Shown here: piece by piece, positions 49,998-63,599 of the stretch
Layout of the letters: each line of letters starts with the position of its first letter
Numbering within the stretch: the stretch's first letter is position 1
Assembly: GCA_028023455.1 (NCBI GenBank)
Contig: JAQFVV010006271.1
Span: 4,312,173 to 4,376,172, forward strand
Source of the DNA: Epiperipatus broadwayi
Taxonomy: Eukaryota; Onychophora; Udeonychophora; Euonychophora; Peripatidae
Direction: 5' to 3'
DNA length: 64,000 nucleotides
Translations under genes and position numbers: made by a program
Notes under the pieces: model-generated
Databases searched by the model: none
Told to the model about the DNA's origin: nothing
Seen by the model: only the letters and a program-made list of their open reading frames with translations

Positions 49998-52900
49998 TGT
50001 AGTGATGAGCTACCATCTGATACACTATCCAATTATTTAAGACACTCTACCAATTGGAGCCACATAGACATATTTGCTTAACCTATAAATTGCCAAGCAA
50101 ATTATCATATAAACATTTTTTTCTTTCCAACACATACATTTACATAAACATATTTTTATTTTTAAAAGAAGTAATAAAAACTATTAAATTACTAGGAAAA
50201 GAAAAAAATTGAACAGATAAGTATAGTAATACTGTAATAAAAGGTGTTATATGTTACTAACTGGGGAAAACTATACCAAAAAACTTACACATAAACCTAA
50301 AAAAAAAAAACAATGACTGAATTAAAATCTAAACACATAGCAACCATTTGTAGAAATGAAATTTAAAATATTTATAAATTATTATTTTTTATTTATAATC
50401 CCATTTATTTATATTATGTCTGTTAAACAATAGGAAATGTCAAGGTTAAAATGCTTATAAACTTCACACAACCTACAATGCTGGATTAATTGATATACTG
50501 TCTTCTGCATTCGAAGATAGAACTTTTTTTTCCTGCTTAAAAATAAATTTGAATACAAAATGGATGTGAATGTTCGAATTTATATATATTTTTAATATTA
50601 ATCAAAATGATTGAAAGCTGAATTTTTGAAGCAATCATTTGAAATGGAAGAACTAATTTGAAAGTAAAAATTTAATTATTTGCTACTTAGACAATTTTAG
50701 TTAAATGTACGTGTTGCAGTAATATTCAATAATTAATTGTTTTTTATATATAATAATATCATCATTGAAATCTTGAGAAGCAAATGAATCAATAAATATA
50801 TATTATTTTTATATCATGATTGCTTGCTGAAAAGTTTATACCATGGGGTAATAATACATCATCAATAAAGCCATGAAAAGTTAAAGATTTTACCTGCCCA
50901 TTTAGAGGAAACTTGAAAACCATCTTTGCTTTAAATAAAATGCCTAACCAAATCCAAGACAGAATAATTGGAGACCATTATTATTTTTTGACCCAGACAA
51001 ATGATTTTTATTCTTTGTGGGAGCAGAACTTCATCTCCATTCATATGAATTTATTTAGCAAATAAACAGTTTCCAGCAGACTCATTGGACTTTAATTAAC
51101 ATAATGGGATAAGAATTGTGATTTTTGTTTTATTATTTTGTCTATTATAAATTTTATGTATTAATTTCGTTTTCTACAATTGGAAGCTAATGTGTTATAA
51201 TTTTAGAGAAATTCTGTAAGAGAGTAATGAGGGGGAAAATATTAGATTTATATATATATATATATTATCAACTTTAATTGTATAAAGAATAAAAAAATTA
51301 CTAGTTTTGATCTCCTCATTTGACTGACTTTTGACAACATATAGGAAAACAAAAGGTAAGAAATTTTGATATTATCTTATAGTAAGCAACACACGATGAT
51401 AAAGTTTTATTTCTTTATTATTAATTAAGCTTATTTTTTTATTACTGTTAAATCAATGATTTATAATCATTGATTTATCTAGACAACAAAGATTTTTTTG
51501 TTGTTGTTATGTTTGTATACATATTTTAAATTAGTCAGTTAAAATCGCAATCACATATACATATTATAAATTTACATATTCATTGTTGTAAATAATTAGT
51601 CAAGTACATGAACTTCTACCATTGGGTTTAGGACAAGGATTTTATTTTTATTATTATTATTATAGATATTGATATGGTAGAAATTCATCCTTGACAAAAT
51701 CAATTACATGTATCAGATTTAATTGTTATTCATATTTTTTTTTGTTAATCAATAAATGTTTATATAATTCGCTATTTTAATTTGGTCTTTAACTCATCAT
51801 TATTTCCATATCCACCATCAGCTTGATAACTCTTCATTATTCATATACCCATGGTAAACATTATTATCTTATTTAGTTTTACACTTATCAATATTATTAA
51901 TATGATAGAGGAAATACATATACCATATTTAAGTCATTTATTATAACTTTTAATACATATATACTTATACTGCACATACATATTTTTATATATCTTATGC
52001 TTAATTGATTTTTGGTAATTAATTATCACCTATATAGAGGTGCAATAACTACTATTAGTGTGATATCCTTCCCTAATAAGAGAGCTCAAGCAATTACTCC
52101 CTGAATTTTAATACTGTGGTATAACATGGCTAGAAAGGGGTGAGAATTGGATGAACTGACCCAAATTGTATCTAGGTTAATAAAAATAGGTAGAGCTAGT
52201 TTATTGGAAGTAGGTAAAATCATAGGTTATGTATTTCATTGCGTAATCACTTGCATCCTATCTGAAGACCCAAAGTCCGACCATAGTAAGATGTGCTTCC
52301 CCTATCTCTTTTGGAATCCACTAGCCCATTACAATATATATTCAAATAAAATATTTATTTTCAAATTCATATACCTAAAAAGAAAAAATATATTTATTTT
52401 AATTTTACAAAAATAAAAATAAAAATAATCAAATTATTTATAGATTTATACTTTTCAATCTAAAGCTTTTAATTTAAAATATATATATATATATATAAAC
52501 AATGAGTAATTTTAACAACAATGAACCATATTTTTTATTTCGTGTTATGTTTCATTAAATAATATTGACACCTACTGCTTTACTTAAACTTTATAGTGTA
52601 AAGGGAATGAAAACAATATCAAGTAAAATTTTCAGAAAGCCACAACTGAGCAATTCTAAGCAATTGCAAGTGATTGCTGTCCAAAAAAAGCTTTATAAAG
52701 CAATTTTATCACTGAGTCAAAGAATAAATATTAAATATTGAATAATTTATATAAGACTTTTATTCTTGGATTATGTCATTTAAAAAAAGTTGTCTCTGTA
52801 TCTATGTATATATATATCAACACACAATAAAACATTAAAAGATGAAAAATAGCAATCATTTATTGTTGTCACAATGGAGGAGGTTACTTGAAACATCATC

Positions 52901-53007
52901 AAAAGTACAATTTTTATGTCGACAAAATTTAAGGTTTATTTTATTTATAACCAGTCCTTGAGAAAAGGCACATTCATTCAAATATTTATGTATATAAAGT
53001 TTATTTT
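49998..53007. other. AT-rich DNA, no gene supported
   Basis: Three kilobases without recognisable coding or element sequence. Short TA tracts occur at 51250-51265 and 52479-52496. The frame at 52147-52416 has no motif or splice support. Confidence 0.5.
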
Positions 53008-53075
53008 ATGATCACTAGATGGAGGTTATCAATAGCTCTAAACAAGCTTTATTTTTATAAGTGCCGAGAGAGAAA
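53008..53075. repeat. Single arm of the 53.4-kb foldback family
   Basis: tgatcactagatggaggtta...caatagctctaaacaagctttatttttataagtgccgaga matches the arms of the foldback at 53373-53667 but has no inverted partner nearby. It is probably a broken copy. Confidence 0.65.
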
Positions 53076-53372
53076 GAATTCGAAATCTCAATCATTAAGA
53101 GACATCCTCCAGATCAATTGGTTTCAAGCTTATGACTCACCTCATTGGAGGGATGGGACTCTATAAACTAGATCTAAAATATTAACTCAGAAGTCTGTAC
53201 TTATAAAACAAGTTTCTATCAATTTGAAAGTCTGAACTTTTCTGACACGTAAATGTCTTCTAATCCAGCTTTGCAAATCAGATAGCTATATGTGTCTGAA
53301 TTCAGCTCAGTTATATCATATAGTAATAGTCTCTACATTATAGATTTGCAAAAGCCATCAAAGTGACACTTA

Positions 53373-53667
53373 TAATAATTAATAAAACAAGTTATAAATT
53401 TTGTAAATTGCCATTAAGCTTGCATTTAAATGATCACTAGATGGAGCTTACCAATAGCGCTAAAAAAGTTTTATTTTTAAAGTGCCAAGATAGAAACCAA
53501 TTGGTCTGGATATAGGGTATTAATGATAAAGATTTTGAATTATTTTTCTCTTGGCACTTATAAAAATAAAGCTTATTTAGAGCTATTGTAAGCTCCATCT
53601 AGTGATCATTTAAACGCAAGCTGAAAGGCAAGTTACAAAATTTATAACTTGTTTTATTAATTATTAA
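53373..53667. repeat. Foldback element with about 125-bp arms
   Basis: The left arm (53373-53503) and right arm (53547-53667) are reverse complements with a modest number of mismatches. Shared landmarks are taattaataaaacaagttat, atgatcactagatggagctt and agtgccaaga. Only about 43 bp separates the arms. Non-coding; MITE or foldback type. Confidence 0.8.
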
Positions 53668-55261
53668 AAGTTTATGTTAATTTTTATAATGAATCTGGTA
53701 ATTATATTCATAGAAAACAGTCAGATTAACATTGAGGATAATTTCGGAAGGCAAGCTTATGACACTTTTTATACAGCAAGTTTATAATCAGTCTTGATAG
53801 TTATACAATTACTGGTAGACTAATGATTGTGTTTTGAATGGGTTAATAATAATCAATAGACTAAGAGAACACTGAGAATGCAATAAAATAGTAATACTAA
53901 TTCTCTTGCACACTCGTGGTTGTTAAAAAGAAGAAACTCTAAGCTCAACTCCATTATAATTTAAATTCTCAGCACACTCCCCATTCATTACCATTAAAGT
54001 CACATTTAAAATTTTGTTTCAGATTACAAATAGTTTATGTCCATCTCCACTCGCTTGATCCATCCCTCCATTATCAACACATTCCTACATCTATTGCACT
54101 ACTATCTCTTTTACTCTCAAATTTTCCATCGTACTAGCTCATTTATCTCCTATGATAATCTCTTCACAGGATTTTAGTACAATAAGGTCTGGAAGTCAAA
54201 CAAGCTGCCTTAAACTATTGGTGATAAACACCCCTCTCATGATCACCTCCGAAGTTGATCTTGGCTGACTTTAATGTAACCAATGCCTACTTACACTAAA
54301 GATAGAATAATTAAGCTTAAACTAAATCTTTCAAAATAACATATTATAAACACTTTCATAATTAAGGAAAAATCATAAGGAAGTGCATCTAGGGAGGTGT
54401 TTGAATACAACTGATGGGGTAAGGATTTTATGCCCACCCAATGCATCCACTATCACCCAATAACCATCCCGCCATTCATAATCCATACTTCAACTATACT
54501 GGCTTATTTCCGAGAGTATTGGTAATTTTGAGACTTGCCATGCTACATAAGCTTAGAAAATTAACCACTTAATAAAATTTTACCTGATATGATTTACCAA
54601 AATGATGCTTCAAATATAAATAATAATGTAGTGATGCATGATTGGATTTAAGATTTCTAGTTTGTAATACCCACAAAACATTGAGACTTACGCACATTTT
54701 TATTTAAAAAAATAAGTTTTATTAACAAATGTAACACAATAAAATAATATGTACATTATTTCTATGATTGACATGGCTTTCCCCTCTTATACAACCATAT
54801 GATAAAAAAAGATCCCTAAATTCAACAAATAATTTTACGAGGTTTTAAAATACACATATTAATTATTAATTACAAGAGAATCACAATTGCATGGAGTAAT
54901 ACTAATAAAACAGACAGATAAGGATAATAGTTACCTTCATATATATTTTGTTCTTAATTTTAACTAAGACATAGTGAACATTAAATCTCTCCCCCCAGTG
55001 TTTAATGCTTTCTATTACTGATTTATTTTCTCATCCCTCAATTATTTCTAAGGATAACTCTACCACTAATAAAATTTAATAATTTCCATTAACTATTTTA
55101 ACCTAATATGCCTTCACCTTATGCTTTACAATGGAGATAATTTATGTATGGTTGGACCTGTCGCCATTAAGTTACCTTTAGCTACTTTTCACGTGTTAAC
55201 AAATTGGTACTTAACTTAATAATTATCATATGTGCATACCATCTATATCTATGTTCTTACG
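53668..55261. other. Unassigned DNA, slightly less AT-rich
   Basis: No coding signal. The stretch 54640-54790 loosely resembles the mid-LTR area of the Ty3 family (acttacgcaca...ttttattaacaaa), but the resemblance is too weak to call an LTR. Confidence 0.4.
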
Positions 55262-55416
<155 letters not shown>

Positions 55417-58009
55417 TCAGTAATCTTACAATTCCAGCTAAATTCTCAGCTGGCTGGGGATATATTTTCTAGATAATTTTATATACGCACTGAATACGAT
55501 GTTCTTGGGTTTTATTTAACCATTAAGTTTAATATTTATTTACGTTATTATTCTTGGCTCTTATTGATCAATTAAAATATATCAACAAAGCAATGTTCAA
55601 ATATACTAATCGCATACACACTATCCGCACTCATCCTGACATCAAATTGAGTTTGCGACTTGTAACCAACCTTAAAAATGATGCATAGCAATAGCTGTAA
55701 TTTATACACCCGTAAAGAATATCAGCATTAACATGAGATTAGGCAGCACCCGAATACGAGAAAATACCTTTTCACTAAGACTGAGGTATGCTAGGATTTA
55801 TTGCTAGTCATACAGGGAGCTTGGGTATACCTTTTAACCTCTGACCATCAATACAGAAATCACCTTATGGTGTAGAAAATAACCAAGTGGAAAACTCTTC
55901 TACTGTATTTAAATAATTTATTAAAAAAAATGGAATAAGCATCTTAGTAATTGACTTAATCTAAACCTCCACTAGCTTGGTGGGGACACTTTGTCCATCC
56001 ACGTATACATAGGTCTAACACCAATTTGTGCGAGTAAAACTTTCACATCTACATCCCCTCATGAAATAGTACAACAGAACATTATCCAACATTTTTCCAA
56101 GCCTTAATTAGCTTATATCTAACTTTAAGTTTACAATAGTAATAATAGTAATAAGAAATGCAGATTAAATTTTTAAAAAATTCTCTCTGCACTTTACAGC
56201 ATAATGATGATGTTTTAGCCCAATATTCACACAACCTCCATAAGACATATCAATACGTCTAAGCATTCGATAATTCAAAGCAATTCACTTAACAAATATA
56301 TCTGACTCTCTTCATAAAAAAATGTAAAGCATTTAATACAGGCACATGCAAAATGATTTGACATTAATTTATCTATCCAAAAAAAAATAATAATAATACA
56401 TTTAACATACATTAAATTTAAATGAATATATATGATATACTTTTTCAGATTAAATGTTAGAAATGAATAACAAGTATTTAAATTATACTAAAACAGTCCT
56501 CTTAGCTCGTCCATTCGATCTTTGGTTTCCATTATTCTGCAGATCCTTTTTCCCCTTTGTCTGTTTGTTCCATGTGAATATATATTACTTTAAATAGTTC
56601 CTTTTAGTTGTAAATCTTTAATCTGGGTCTTTATTTTAAAAAGTCACTTGTATATAAGTTCAATCCTTATGCTAAAATGTAATAAAATTTTCACTTGGAT
56701 TATAATACGTTCTCCATTTTAAGTTCTGTGCATTAATTACACTTTTATAGCTGAAAATAACAAACTTTTAAGTTTGACATGTACAAGCCCACATATTGAT
56801 ATATTTTTTATTTCACTTATGATGATTAGATGCTTCATATGCGATTGTAGTATTCAGTTCCACCCTATTTGAGAAATCAAAATTAATTTTCTCTCGGAAT
56901 TTTGGATAGTACAAATAGCTAAGTCTTTTAAACTTAATAAATTTAAATGTGAAATAATGATTCATATAACTCAGTGTTTCTCCTATTTTTCCTGAGCAAA
57001 AATTCCCTCTGCAGTTTAAGTTCCATCACTAGCCGATTCCTGATAATTGGGTATATTGAGATATAAGACAAAACATGAGGCTGGTCAATTTTTGAAGAGT
57101 ACAGGATGTGCACCTAATATAAAAAAGTCAATGGTCATTTAGTATGAATGTTATAAGATTTGGCTAAATTTTATCATTCAGGAGATAAAACAAAAAAAAT
57201 TAACAACAAACGATTTCTTTTCTCTCCTTTTTTAAAAAAAAAAATGTTGATTTAACCCGACAACGAGGCTTCTCTGGATTTCCGATGATGACTAGCAAGA
57301 ATGAGAGAAAACTTTTTTTAATAATAATAAAAAATTCATAGCAACCCAATATCCTACCCAGAATCTTGCCAAAAATTGGCCGCTATGAATGAATCATTTT
57401 AACAAATGAATTCTTCTTTAAGGAGATCCCTAATGAAATAACACAGGATATTTATTAGTCAATCATTATTTGTATACTTAAAATTCACAACTAAGTCATA
57501 TACATACATGTACCCCTCACACATACAATTCTACTTAGACCAATTCCTCAATACTCTGATTAATTCTTGATCTTTTTTTGATAATTTGATTTTAATAATT
57601 ATTGTGATTTAACTTATTATTGTAAAATTCCGATTGTATATTTTCATACTCCCAAAGTAGTTATGTAAATTGGTGACTTCCTCCCTTCTCTCCAATCTCC
57701 GACTATTAAAATAATGTATAAATATTGCTAATCTATAAATTTCTCAATTATATCTTTGGCTATTAAATTACCTTATGAATCAATACTCAATAAAATAATT
57801 TTTGCTTAGAAATTTTTATAAGTAAATGTTTAATTTGCATACTAAGTAAAATTACGCAACCCATAAGAATGTAACTTGTATTCAAACTTAGCATTGGCTA
57901 GAAAGCTTGTCTATTGAAAAAAAATATAGCTCATGTGGAAAATTGTTATCAAACACTGTCTTACATAGCTAAGTCTAAATCTAATGGAGTTTTGGGCAAA
58001 CCCAAGGGC
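55417..58009. other. Unassigned DNA, no gene supported
   Basis: A mixed AT-rich region with a few GC-richer islets (for example near 55600-55830 and 57250-57300). No frame, splice pair or element signature was recognised. Confidence 0.45.
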
Positions 58010-58033
58010 TACAATATATATATATATATATAT

Positions 58034-58070
<37 letters not shown>
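58010..58070. repeat. (TA)n with short palindromic flanks
   Basis: tacaatatata and tatatattgta form a palindrome at 58010-58039, followed by a further TA run. The left flank ggcaaacccaagggctacaa resembles gccaaaccaaaaggtcacaa at 59818-59835, so the two loci appear to be copies of one repeat family. Confidence 0.7.
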
Positions 58071-58073
<3 letters not shown>

Positions 58074-58225
58074 AAAAACAAAAACAAGTTATCCATGTAA
58101 CTTGCTATCATTTATTTATGATCAATATATGGCGTTTTACCAAAACCACTGAAACAAGTGTAAAATTTGTTTACATAAACGACAAAAGAGTCAGAATTAA
58201 CTATCTCTTTCATTTGCTCACCCTC

Positions 58226-58347
58226 AGATCAGCAGATTTCAAGCTATTTTTGCTATCATCAGTGAAGGATAGACTTAGAAACTAGATTTAGTTTCTAACT
58301 CTATCCTTAACTGATGATAGCAAAATTAGCTTGAAATCTGCTGATCT
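58226..58347. repeat. Near-perfect 58-bp inverted repeat (hairpin)
   Basis: The arm agatcagcagatttcaagct...tagaaact (58226-58283) is followed after about 6 bases by its reverse complement (58290-58347), with very few mismatches. The RNA or single strand would form a long stem with a tiny loop. A CAGGTAAGT, identical to a consensus splice donor, lies about 17 bp further on (near 58364). Confidence 0.85.
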
Positions 58348-59826
58348 GCAAATAGCAATAGTCAGGTAAGTGTTCCAATAATAATGACAATAAAAATAAA
58401 TTATTCACACACATCCATCTCAACCTTCTTCTTTCATAACTAGCAAAAATTTATTATTAAGAGTTCTTGATATGTTTAATAAAAAGTCCGCACATTTTCT
58501 AACATAATAAAAGTATACAGTTGCTCCATTAATATTATAATTAAATTTTAGGAAAAATAATCTTCAAAAATAAACAAACATTCTTCTTTCTTCTTTACAA
58601 TTAGGATTAAAGTTTAAATAAAGCAAATTTAAGATACAATTATGCATTTTCAATCTTGCTTCAATATTAGCAATTAAATTTAAACAATATATAGTGTAGA
58701 CACACATATGCATCTTAAATAATGATTTGTGAATCTAAATAGTTAGCTAAGAGCAAAGATTAATGTACTTCTATGGTAATTTACATTCTCATTTTCAGAA
58801 AACTGATAACACTTTTCACTTTCAACTTGGTCTTGGAAGAATCAGCTTTTTAACAGAAAAATGCACTATTAAAACTTTCTTTAGAAAGTGAATTGGCATT
58901 TAATCAGTAGTGGAGAATTTTAGTCAGTAGCCCCTATACAATTGTAATCAACCCTTTTTATAGATCCCAAAACATTACCTAAGCATCTATTATTCCAATA
59001 ATCCAAAGATATTTGAAGTTCAAACATCAGAAGACATACATTTTCCACCCATTGCACCAAGATATTCAATTAGGAGATTTTTATGCAAGAAACTTTCTAT
59101 TCTTGAAAAAGAAAGAAGGAAAAAATTATCTATCAAATAAAATAAATATTAAATATTAAATTGAACTAAAAATAAAATATTCTGTATTTTTAAAGTAGCA
59201 GAATAAAATTAATGACAATTATTTTAACAAATAAAATATTTTATAGTATAATTGTTATTTAATAATTCACCAGTCCAGTAATCCATGAATTCATTTAAAT
59301 ATAATTAAGCTGGTTTTTTAAACTATTAGTTGTAAAATTCTATATTTGGATATGAGACATGATATTTGATGGTTTAATGAAGCATATGAATGAAAAATGA
59401 AGTTGAACACAACAGGTACTAAACTGATATGACTAAAATGATAGTTTTACTGATGATGACTTAAACATATTTTACTTTTTATACTATAGATAAAAATATG
59501 ATAAGCAAATGAACTAGAGAATCATTCAAACAAATCTTAATACTGTTCTGAAGACAACTAAAATAAATTAGGATTAACTCAAACTAGATTGACTACTTTT
59601 ATAACAAGCCACCCCCTATCCTATCATTGATTATACACTAAAGTAAAATAGTAAACATCTAATAATCTTCAAATTGCATCTATAAGTACTTTTAAGCATA
59701 GTTTTAAGTCATTAATAAAAAGTGTTAAAAATTTCAAGTTATTTCATTTTTTTTAATAAGATGACATCAGATGTTACTGATACAGTATTACATAATTATA
59801 ATTAATATTTCTGGTGCCAAACCAAA
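58348..59826. other. AT-rich DNA, no gene seen
   Basis: Nothing recognisable on either strand. Confidence 0.5.
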
Positions 59827-59831
59827 AGGTC

Positions 59832-59869
<38 letters not shown>

Positions 59870-59871
59870 GA

Positions 59872-59917
<46 letters not shown>
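59827..59917. repeat. Perfect palindrome around (TA)n, plus a second TA run
   Basis: aggtcacaatatat (59827-59840) and atatattgtgacct (59861-59874) bracket a TA tract to make a 48-bp perfect palindrome. TA units continue to about 59917. Confidence 0.9.
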
Positions 59918-59920
<3 letters not shown>

Positions 59921-60902
59921 ATAAGAACTGACTCCAACATCATCAGCCAAATATCTAGGAACATATATTATAATAAAGTACAAAATTAAAATATGAAATA
60001 AAATAATATAAGAACAGACTTCGCTAGCATGATCATGATTAGATATAAATAGAGGCTCTAGGGCACTACCAATTTTATATTACATCAACTCTAAATCTTT
60101 TACAATCTAATATGGTCAAAACATACTGATTACACTGACTTCTAATACTTGTAAATGTAGATAATAAAAATATCTATTTAATTTAGTTATATTACTATGA
60201 TTAATGATCAAGAAAACATCTGTCTTGAAAATGATTATGAAATTAGAAGTGCGAAAAAAATGATAAATGAGTAAAAATGTAGATGATTAAATGGGTGATA
60301 AATAGCAAATAATATGTAACTAATGGATTAAATAATGAAGGGACTTAGGAATGAAGAGAACAAAAATGAAATGTATTAAGGTAATTATAGGTTAGTATTG
60401 TAATCATATGGGACTAATGAAGGATGAATAAATGATGGTGGTGTAATAAAATGATATGACGATGAAGATAAAAGAAAAGAAAATATGAATCAGCTATGAT
60501 AATAATGTTGGTGCTGATGACTGGGATCCTGAAACATTAATATCAATAAAATAAAAACAAATGGGTGTAAATTTAAATAATTAAATAAGAATGTTAATTA
60601 CTAAAATTGAAACCTTGTATTTTGTGTTTAATAACTAAAGAAATAAACTTAAATGTTTATGATTTTAATTAATTAACAAGAATAATAAGAATCAAACAAG
60701 AGACTAAGGCAAAGCATACCAAATAACATTAATAAAATATATTAATAAAATCAAAATTAAAACTATTAATCAATAAGTTACCTTCTCTGGATTTATATAA
60801 TCTTAACTTTCAATAATGTATATCTGAACAGTAAGAGGGATTCTACTACTAATCAAAAATTAAGACAATTTATAGTACATAAATGGAATTAAAACAGGTA
60901 AA
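59918..60902. other. AT-rich, purine-biased DNA, no gene seen
   Basis: About 60250-60530 is noticeably A/G-rich on the plus strand, with many atgatg and aatgaa strings. No coding frame. Confidence 0.45.
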
Positions 60903-61602
60903 AGTCTCCATACAGTAGTGTCAATCAGAGCAAACCTGAATAATCAATGGATACCAGAAGGCTTGTGCATAAAATCCCTATCTAATGGCTATTTATCCAA
61001 TATCTCCAGACTAGTATCTAGCTTGTGGATTTCATCAGTGAGGAGTTTGGAATCTGAGAGCACTGCACCTAGATAGATCACATGATCTAATACAACCATC
61101 TAGCAGCCACTTTTTATCTCTACTTAACTACAAAACTATTAAAAACATAATAATATTTTCAATACAAGCTCAGTAGTTTATATGGTCATATAAATGGTGA
61201 TCATGTGAAGTTTAGTGGTTTAATACCAATCCTGCCTAATAGAATAGTGGCTGTGGGTATAAAAGAACCAAAGACACCAAAATGTATGGATACTGAACAG
61301 AGTTCAGACCTCTATGACAACATAAGCTACTGAGCTTGGATTAAAAATATTGTGTTTTCAGTTTTAAACTCATAATTTTATAGCCCAGTAGAAATAAATT
61401 GTGGCTGTTAGAGGGTTGCATTAGATGCTAATATCTGGATGCAGTGCTCTCAATCAAAAGTTCCTCACTCACAAAATTCACAAACTAGAAACTAGTTTGG
61501 GGATATTGAATGTATATGCACTAGATAGGAATTTTATGACAAGCCTCCTGGCATCCATTGATTACTCTGGCTTGCACTGAGTCGCCCTACAGTATGGAGA
61601 GT
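60903..61602. repeat. Long foldback element, arms of about 290 bp
   Basis: The left arm 60903-61196 and the right arm 61314-61602 are diverged reverse complements (roughly three-quarters identical by eye). Landmarks are ctccatacagta/tactgtatggag, taatcaatgga/tccattgatta, gagagcactgcacc/gatgcagtgctctc and caagctcagtag/ctactgagcttg. The spacer is about 117 bp. No coding frame. Confidence 0.82.
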
Positions 61603-63599
61603 TATGCCTGTTCTAACAACAGTTATGAGCAAGCATAGTAAATGGTGATCATGTGATAAACAGAATTACCAAAGAACATCTAACTACTTTATTAGGAATA
61701 ATAAGACAAGCTCTAAGTTTTATAACAAATCAACACATCTATAAGAATAAAGTAAAGATAATAATTATGCTAATGATTAAATTATCTGGAAATATTTTAA
61801 TCACAATTGTAATAAAACTAGTATGGTAATTATAAAAGAATATGTGAATATTTTAGATTTGATCTCTATGAGAACTGTGACCAAGTTCATTGAATGATGG
61901 TATCTGACAATTTATTGTAATATTTTTTTTGAAAATAAATTATCTATATTAAAGACTTCACTTTAAAATAGCATATGTACATGATATCAACAATCTTTTT
62001 AAGCATTAAATAGCAAACTTTTGTGTACTTTCAATATGAGAATCTAGCAAAACTTATTTTTTATATTCATATGCTGAACATATAACAATATTCCTATAGC
62101 TCTACATTTAAATCATTAACATCATGTTATAAAACTTTTTCTAATACTAATGAACTTATTTTTATCAAAAACAGGTTTATTCAACTATGTTTACAATAAA
62201 AGAAATAATTATAAAATAACATTAAATTAGTCAATACATTTATAAACCATTAAATTACTTAATGTCCAATATTAATAAGTTTCCATGTGAACTTTATCAG
62301 CATTTTAACATTAAACTATAAATAACAACTAACAAATGTAGCAAATATTTTTGAGGTCATTTCGAATAGCCAAATGCACAAGTATAACAATCAGATACTG
62401 TAACTAATATTTAAAATGCTATTATTATTTATTACCATTGTTTTATGTTAACACAGTTGACATCTATAATTACTGTTCTTTTCACAGATGGTTTCATTGT
62501 TACCTATATCACATTGTTATAACTCAAGAGTGTGAAATCTAGCAAATTATACAATATATCCAGAGTTGTTATGGACTTGAGCTAAGGCAAATATGTGAAT
62601 AAACAATGTAGACAAAGGTCATTCCATGGTTCCAAAATTGTCTGAAATCCCAGTACCACTATTTTGGAACACCTATAGGGATGTGGGGGAAAAGGGATGG
62701 TTAATTCCTTATCAAAGAAAATATAGAAAATCCACTCGGATAGTATAGCCTCAATTCACTCATAAAATTACACTTCCATGCAGGGTGGAGGAAAAAGAAC
62801 ATCTTAGGTGAGGTGGCATAGATATATGGATAAATGAAGATTTTAGCAATGCAATATATCATAATTTGATATTTAGGCATTAGTCATGCAATGTAGAAAA
62901 GAAGTTGTGCCTTTTCACTTCTGCAATAAATGTATAATGTTGCAATAATGTTGGCATTCACATAAAAATTGTTCTTAAAAATGGGTAGTAATCTTTTTCA
63001 AATACCAGGTTAATTGATTCCAATCTCGAGGAATTATGGTAGTCAGAAAATATAAAGATGATTTGTGTGTACTCACTAATATACTTTGGTGATTATTTAT
63101 TTTATTATGAGATGCTTAGCTTGATTATTGTTGAAGACGATAAAACAAAAGTCAAGTTAAAACAGCATTAGCTTCCCTGGTTATCATAACAAATAATTAG
63201 CAACAAAAATATTGAACATGAAGAACTTATTCTTCTATATTTTATTTAACTTATGGCAGTCACATTGCATCATTTGAAACATAATCTTATAAATATTTGT
63301 CTTTCTTTGAAATATAAGGCCAGAAATATTCTCTTTATTGGATCATTCGTAAAAGTTACTTCTATCCAGGTGTATGCATATGGAAAATTTATTAAAGTAA
63401 TGGCTACTTTTATAGCTGTCCATTTACAATGAATATGTGATTAAACTTGAAGAATCACAGATTTAAACCCTATGTTATGATTGTTTTAGTACAGTGAGCC
63501 CTAAATGGAATTTTATATCCAACTAATTATTCACAGATAGTTATTGATATTAATAGATATTAGATCAAATAAATGGGAATTATTTCGTAGTATTATTTG
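61603..63599. other. AT-rich DNA, no gene seen
   Basis: No coding frame, RNA gene or repeat was recognised. Confidence 0.5.

Noticed and set aside
52147-52416. 89-codon plus-strand frame
   Set aside because: Hydrophobic and low-complexity at the end, with no family match or gene-structure support.
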